Part shown: positions 33,131 through 37,049 of the stretch, one piece after another
Numbering within the stretch: position 1 is the stretch's first letter
Layout of the letters: every line of letters begins with the position of its first letter
Assembly (NCBI GenBank): GCA_905480645.1
Contig: CAJQRC010000057.1
Coordinates: forward strand, 1-37,049
DNA: 37,049 nt
Reading direction: 5' to 3'
Origin: an uncultured Tateyamaria sp.
Lineage (GTDB): Bacteria; Pseudomonadota; Alphaproteobacteria; Rhodobacterales; Rhodobacteraceae
Program-made: the position numbers and the translations under genes
The notes under the pieces: model-generated
What the model was told of the DNA's origin: nothing
What the model saw: only the letters and a program-made list of their open reading frames with translations
The model's database searches: none

Positions 33131-35770
33131 ATGGCTAAGAAAATGCTTATCGATGCCACCCACGCTGAAGAGACACGCGTTGTGGTGGTGGACGGAAATA
33201 AGGTCGAAGAATTCGATTTTGAATCTGAAAATAGACGGCAGCTTGCCGGAAATATCTACCTAGCTAAAGTAACACGAGTAGAACCTTCCCTTCAAGCTGC
33301 TTTTGTTGACTATGGTGGTAATCGTCATGGTTTTCTGGCCTTTTCAGAAATTCATGCAGACTATTATCAGATTCCAGTTGCTGATCGCGAAGCCCTTATG
33401 GCTGAAGAATACGCTTTTGCTGAAGCGCAAAAAACACAAGATGAGGATGAAGAGAAGCCTAAAACTCCTTCTCGGCGACGAGGATTGTCTGAATCTAAGG
33501 CAACATCTGTCCAAACATCTGACGCCACAACGGCAGCCGATATAAACGGAATGGAGACTATAGATTTAGAGGAAATTATTAATGATTCTGATATAGATGG
33601 CAATGTCACGACTGAAATCAGTCATGAGGTATCCAATAATATTTCAATTGACAGTGAAGATAATCAAACGGGCCAAATTGTTTCGGAAAAAATATCAGAT
33701 AAGGATGACCTTGGTGGCGAAGATCAGCCTGACGAGACTATTGAGTCAGTAGTAAATGAGGACGATAGTGAAGATATCCGGCCAACTAGAAAACCACGGC
33801 TAAAGCGATATAAAATCCAAGAGGTGATCAAAGTACGTCAAGTTCTTTTGGTGCAAATTGTAAAAGAAGAACGCGGCAATAAGGGTGCTGCGCTGACAAC
33901 TTACCTTTCTCTAGCAGGCCGTTACTGCGTTTTGATGCCCAATACTGCTCGCGGTGGTGGTATTAGTCGTAAGATTACTAATGCCGCAGATCGTAAAAAA
34001 CTCAAGGATATAGCAAACGAAATTGATGTTCCGCAGGGTGCAGGGCTTATTGTGCGAACAGCTGGCGCTCAACGAACCAAGGCAGAAATCAAACGTGATT
34101 ATGAATACTTATTTCGTCTTTGGGAGCAAATTCGTAAACTGACTCTAGCGTCGATTGCGCCAGCAAAAATTTATGAAGAAGGTGATCTTATAAAGCGGTC
34201 AATTCGTGATTTGTATAATCGCGACATCGATGAAGTTTTTGTAGAAGGTGATCGTGGGTATCGCATAGCTAAAGATTTTATGAAAATGATCATGCCTTCG
34301 CATGCAAAAAATGTTAAGCTTTATACTGAAAGTCTACCACTTTTTGCGCGCTATCAGGTTGAAACATATCTTGCTGGAATGTTTAATCCCACTGTGCAGT
34401 TGAAATCAGGTGGGTATATCGTGATTGGTATAACTGAAGCACTTGTCGCTATCGATGTGAATTCTGGACGTTCAACCAAAGAAGGTTCAATCGAGGAAAC
34501 AGCTACCAAAACAAATCTGGAAGCGGCAGACGAAGTTGCACGACAATTGCGTCTGCGAGATCTTGCAGGCTTAATTGTAATTGATTTTATCGACATGGAC
34601 GATCGTCGTAACAATACCGCTGTCGAGAAGCGTATTAAAGACAAACTAAAAACGGATCGGGCGCGAATTCAAATAGGTAGAATTTCCGGTTTTGGTTTGT
34701 TGGAAATGAGCCGGCAGCGTTTGCGGCCAGGTATGATAGAAGCGACGACCCAGCCATGCCAGGCTTGCCATGGTACCGGTTTGATCCGTTCAGACGACAA
34801 TTTAGCCTTGTCTATTTTGCGGCAAATTGAGGAAGAAGGTACACGTCGCCGTTCCGGTGAAGTACTGTTTAAATGCCCTGTTGGAATAGCAAACTTTTTA
34901 ATGAACCAAAAACGGGAACATATAGCACAGATAGAAACTCGTTATGCTCTGTCCGTTCGTATTGAGGGTGATTCCCAGCTTGTAAGTCCAGATTTTACGT
35001 TTGAAAAGTTCAAGACTGCAACGCGGGTTTTGCCTATTGCATCCAAACCCGTGGTTTCAGTCGATACGTCAATTATGGATCAAATTGATGAGTCTGACGG
35101 AGACGATGAAGTGGCATTAAAAGAAAATGATGCTGAAACGGCACTACCTGAAGATGGTGATACAAAACCAAAGCGCAGACGGCGCAGACGTCGTCGCGGT
35201 CGTGGCAAAGGGTCCTTAGTTGAAAATAGTGAAACCGAAGACGTCGAAGTCGCACAAAATTTAGAAAATGATGTTGTGTCTCCGCCTGAATCAAAAAAAG
35301 TTAAACAAGATGTTTCATCAGCAGAATCAAAAGCAAAAAAACAAGAAGATATAAAATTATTAGAAGTACCAAAAGAAAACATAATCAAAAAAACAGCAGC
35401 CCGAAATCGCAACAACAATAAAACAGTAAAAGACACTCATTCAAACATTGAAACTGGGAAAATCGATGATACCAGTGATGCGAATATAATTGAAAAAAAA
35501 GAGCGTCCAGCCTCTAAAAGTAGGTCACCTCGTGCGCGATCCAGTTCAAAAGTAAAAGTTGAAAAAGTTCAAGAAATTGCTAATGAAGCATCCATAAAGG
35601 TGTCTGAAAAGTCCAAAAAAGTAAGTTCATCGAAAAAAGTGTCCTCTAAAACCCCACCAGAAAAGGAGCTGGGAAAACCAGAGCTACATGTTGTAGAGAC
35701 TGTGGTGGAAACGACATCTTCTAAATCAGAAAAAGCTAAAAAACGCGGTTGGTGGTCTCTCGGAAAGTGA
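33131..35770 (+). CDS. rne: Ribonuclease E
   Basis: An essential endoribonuclease for mRNA decay and rRNA/tRNA processing, 879 residues. The S1 region starts near residue 37 (GNIYLAKVTRVEPSLQAAFVDYG) and is split by an acidic, low-complexity insertion of about 120 residues (95-220) before it resumes. Catalytic metal ligands are Asp442 (AIDVNSGR) and Asp485 (IVIDFIDM). The zinc-link is Cys543 and Cys546 (CQACHGTG). Residues 680-692 are arginine-rich (KRRRRRRRRGRGK). The tail to 879 is Lys-, Glu- and Ser-rich and probably disordered, the usual scaffold for degradosome partners. The ATG has only a weak ribosome binding site (AGTGAAAA). Confidence 0.96.
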   Translation: MAKKMLIDATHAEETRVVVVDGNKVEEFDFESENRRQLAGNIYLAKVTRVEPSLQAAFVDYGGNRHGFLAFSEIHADYYQIPVADREALMAEEYAFAEAQKTQDEDEEKPKTPSRRRGLSESKATSVQTSDATTAADINGMETIDLEEIINDSDIDGNVTTEISHEVSNNISIDSEDNQTGQIVSEKISDKDDLGGEDQPDETIESVVNEDDSEDIRPTRKPRLKRYKIQEVIKVRQVLLVQIVKEERGNKGAALTTYLSLAGRYCVLMPNTARGGGISRKITNAADRKKLKDIANEIDVPQGAGLIVRTAGAQRTKAEIKRDYEYLFRLWEQIRKLTLASIAPAKIYEEGDLIKRSIRDLYNRDIDEVFVEGDRGYRIAKDFMKMIMPSHAKNVKLYTESLPLFARYQVETYLAGMFNPTVQLKSGGYIVIGITEALVAIDVNSGRSTKEGSIEETATKTNLEAADEVARQLRLRDLAGLIVIDFIDMDDRRNNTAVEKRIKDKLKTDRARIQIGRISGFGLLEMSRQRLRPGMIEATTQPCQACHGTGLIRSDDNLALSILRQIEEEGTRRRSGEVLFKCPVGIANFLMNQKREHIAQIETRYALSVRIEGDSQLVSPDFTFEKFKTATRVLPIASKPVVSVDTSIMDQIDESDGDDEVALKENDAETALPEDGDTKPKRRRRRRRRGRGKGSLVENSETEDVEVAQNLENDVVSPPESKKVKQDVSSAESKAKKQEDIKLLEVPKENIIKKTAARNRNNNKTVKDTHSNIETGKIDDTSDANIIEKKERPASKSRSPRARSSSKVKVEKVQEIANEASIKVSEKSKKVSSSKKVSSKTPPEKELGKPELHVVETVVETTSSKSEKAKKRGWWSLGK

Positions 35771-35785
35771 TCATAATATTTAAAA

Positions 35786-36025
35786 TTATAGATTGAATAT
35801 CTTTTTTTTAATTACATATGTCTGTACGGAGCCATCTAATTTAGAGGAAACTAGCTCATTACCAGATTCGGTACAAAAATGAGGAACATCGATAATTGCA
35901 GCTGGATCATCGGCCAGCATTATTAATTGTTCTCCGTTTTTAAGGGTTTGTAATCGTTTCCGTGCTTTTAACACGGGCAGAGGACAGAGAAGTCCCAAAG
36001 TATCTAGTCTATTTATTTTAGCCAT
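35786..36025 (-). CDS. TusA-like sulfurtransferase
   Basis: A 79-residue SirA/TusA-fold protein. The signature CPLP with Cys14 (LGLLCPLPVLKARKRL) marks the persulfide-carrying site. The remaining half has DDPAAIIDVPHFC, where TusA proteins normally have a similar DP..DxPxFC stretch. Members move sulfur for tRNA thiolation or other pathways. ATG 36025 was chosen because TusA proteins start shortly before the Leu-Cys-Pro helix; an in-frame ATG at 36064 would add 13 residues. No strong ribosome binding site is seen for either. It is convergent with rne and divergent from the CcdA gene. Confidence 0.9.
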   Translation of the reverse strand: MAKINRLDTLGLLCPLPVLKARKRLQTLKNGEQLIMLADDPAAIIDVPHFCTESGNELVSSKLDGSVQTYVIKKKIFNL

Positions 36026-36118
36026 GAATGATAAATTAAACTTGATGTGGTAATCTGTCCACATCCTTATGACTGATACTGAGGTAACTGTAGACTTTTG
36101 TTACGATAGGCATTTATT

Positions 36119-36871
36119 TTGATTAATATTGATATCATTGATGCAAGTTTAATTCCAGCTATTACTATAGCTTTAACTGCTGGGTTCTTAAGCTTTCTCA
36201 GCCCCTGTGTCCTGCCAATTGTGCCACCTTACCTTGCTTACATGTCAGGCTTAAGTATAGCTGAGATGTCAGCTGATCAAAACGGCCGCTACCGTAGCAC
36301 TATCACAGCGCTTTTTTTCGTATTGGGTCTTTCCACGGTCTTCATTTTTCTTGGTTTTGCAGCGTCGACTTTCGGAACATTTTTCTTACAAAATCAGGTC
36401 TGGTTTTCTCAAATATCAGGCTTAATTATTATAATTATTGGGCTTCATTTTCTTAATGTATTTCGTATTAAATTTTTAGATCGTGAAGCTCGAATGGATG
36501 CAGGCGAAAGGGGAGGGACATCTCTGGGTGCATATATCCTTGGCTTAGCTTTTGCTTTTGGCTGGACCCCTTGTATTGGGCCCCAGCTCGGAGCTATTCT
36601 CACAATAGCCGCCTCCGAGGGCTCCGTTGTGCGTGGTACATTTTTACTCGGCATCTATGCTTTTGGGCTTGGAATTCCATTCTTACTGACAGCTATGTTT
36701 ATGCATAAAACACTTAAAATCATGAACCATCTTAAACGCCATATGGTGCTTATAGAAAAATTAATGGGAGCACTTTTAGTTTTTGTCGGTACCGCAATGT
36801 TATTCGGTTTGTTTTCACAATTTTCTTTTTGGCTGCTTGAAACATTTCCTGCGTTAACGGTCCTAGGATAA
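36119..36871 (+). CDS. ccdA: CcdA-type cytochrome c biogenesis / thiol-disulfide transporter
   Basis: A six-helix inner-membrane protein of 250 residues that moves reducing equivalents from cytoplasmic thioredoxin to periplasmic thiol proteins, as needed for cytochrome c heme attachment. The two redox cysteines are Cys30 (SFLSPCVLPIVPPYLAYMSG) and Cys152 (FGWTPCIGPQLGAIL), in the internally repeated halves. The start is TTG 36119, since no upstream or near in-frame ATG exists; ATAGG lies about 9 bases before it. The next in-frame Met lies beyond the first active cysteine. The name follows the short DsbD-like family; a periplasmic thioredoxin partner is not in the window. Confidence 0.92.
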   Translation: MINIDIIDASLIPAITIALTAGFLSFLSPCVLPIVPPYLAYMSGLSIAEMSADQNGRYRSTITALFFVLGLSTVFIFLGFAASTFGTFFLQNQVWFSQISGLIIIIIGLHFLNVFRIKFLDREARMDAGERGGTSLGAYILGLAFAFGWTPCIGPQLGAILTIAASEGSVVRGTFLLGIYAFGLGIPFLLTAMFMHKTLKIMNHLKRHMVLIEKLMGALLVFVGTAMLFGLFSQFSFWLLETFPALTVLG

Positions 36872-36922
36872 ATTGGTTTAAAAGACCTTTTCCACCAATA
36901 TTTTTGTTAGATAAAATAAGTA

Positions 36923-37049
36923 GGGGCTGACCCAGATAACGCGAAAAAGGTGTTATCATGGGCAGCATGCGGAAGAGTCGTTTAAGTCAGTATAAACAGG
37001 GCCGCCTGGTCGAGCATTTTGTCGCTGGAACCACGGCTCGAACTGCGGC
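36923..37049 (+). mobile_element. Left end of an IS1595-type insertion sequence (cut by window end)
   Basis: GGGGCTGACCCAGATAAC at 36923-36940 looks like the terminal inverted repeat of IS1595-group elements. A transposase gene starts 17 bp inside it. The right end is beyond the window, so completeness cannot be judged. It is inserted about 50 bp after the ccdA stop. Confidence 0.75.
36958..37049 (+). CDS. IS1595-family transposase (N-terminus only)
   Basis: The first 30 codons of a transposase: GSMRKSRLSQYKQGRLVEHF then VAGTTARTAA. This is the N-terminal segment of IS1595/ISXO2-like transposases, which precedes a zinc-ribbon or helix-turn-helix and a DDE domain. ATG 36958 follows AAAAAGG by 6 bases; ATG 36967 is the alternative and matches the common family start. 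The rest of the gene lies beyond the window. Confidence 0.8.
   Translation, partial: MGSMRKSRLSQYKQGRLVEHFVAGTTARTA

Noticed and set aside
32985-33263. A 92-codon frame overlapping the rne start
   Set aside because: It overlaps the well-supported rne start by about 130 bp in another phase and has no recognisable motif.

Overview
The window looks like chromosomal DNA of an alphaproteobacterium, most likely a low-GC member of the Rhodobacterales (marine roseobacter relatives). The grounds are a split cobalamin methionine synthase (separate homocysteine and corrinoid proteins), a DUF1476/zeta-type ATPase inhibitor beside purC-purS-purQ, an RNase E with an insertion in its S1 region, and the general similarity of the proteins to roseobacter families. 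This placement rests on family recognition, not on a search.

Region 1 (1-1080) holds the 3' end of a sufS-type cysteine desulfurase, a tRNA-Arg(CCG) and a decayed IS481-type transposase fragment on the minus strand. Region 2 (1081-14849) is a visibly more GC-rich carbohydrate locus. A five-gene ABC importer of the dipeptide/oligosaccharide class (binding protein, two permeases, two ATPases) reads forward. It converges on a minus-strand operon nagB-nagA-uxaC-uxuB-uxuA, and a divergent ROK-family regulator starts 161 bp from nagB. Together these suggest import of a sugar containing both a hexuronate and an N-acetylated amino sugar. Glucuronate would pass through fructuronate and mannonate to 2-keto-3-deoxygluconate, and the amino sugar phosphate would go to fructose-6-phosphate. 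No glycoside hydrolase, KDG kinase, KDPG aldolase or GlcNAc kinase is present.

Region 3 (14850-17402) is mostly gene-poor and AT-rich. It holds a lone phytanoyl-CoA dioxygenase family gene and ends at a tRNA-Asn. Region 4 (17403-24013) holds a metallo-beta-lactamase fold hydrolase divergent from an EnvZ-like kinase, a tRNA with CAU anticodon, purM-purN, RNase D, a small lipoprotein and SufE.

Region 5 (24077-26833, minus) carries DUF1638, a corrinoid protein and a homocysteine methyltransferase, which together look like part of a split MetH. Region 6 (27107-32447) has the zeta-type inhibitor divergent from purC-purS-purQ, followed by a DctB/DctD-type two-component pair whose regulator lacks the GAFTGA loop. 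Region 7 (32448-37049) has a long leader and RNase E, then TusA-like and CcdA-like genes. The left end of an IS1595-type insertion sequence is cut off by the window edge.
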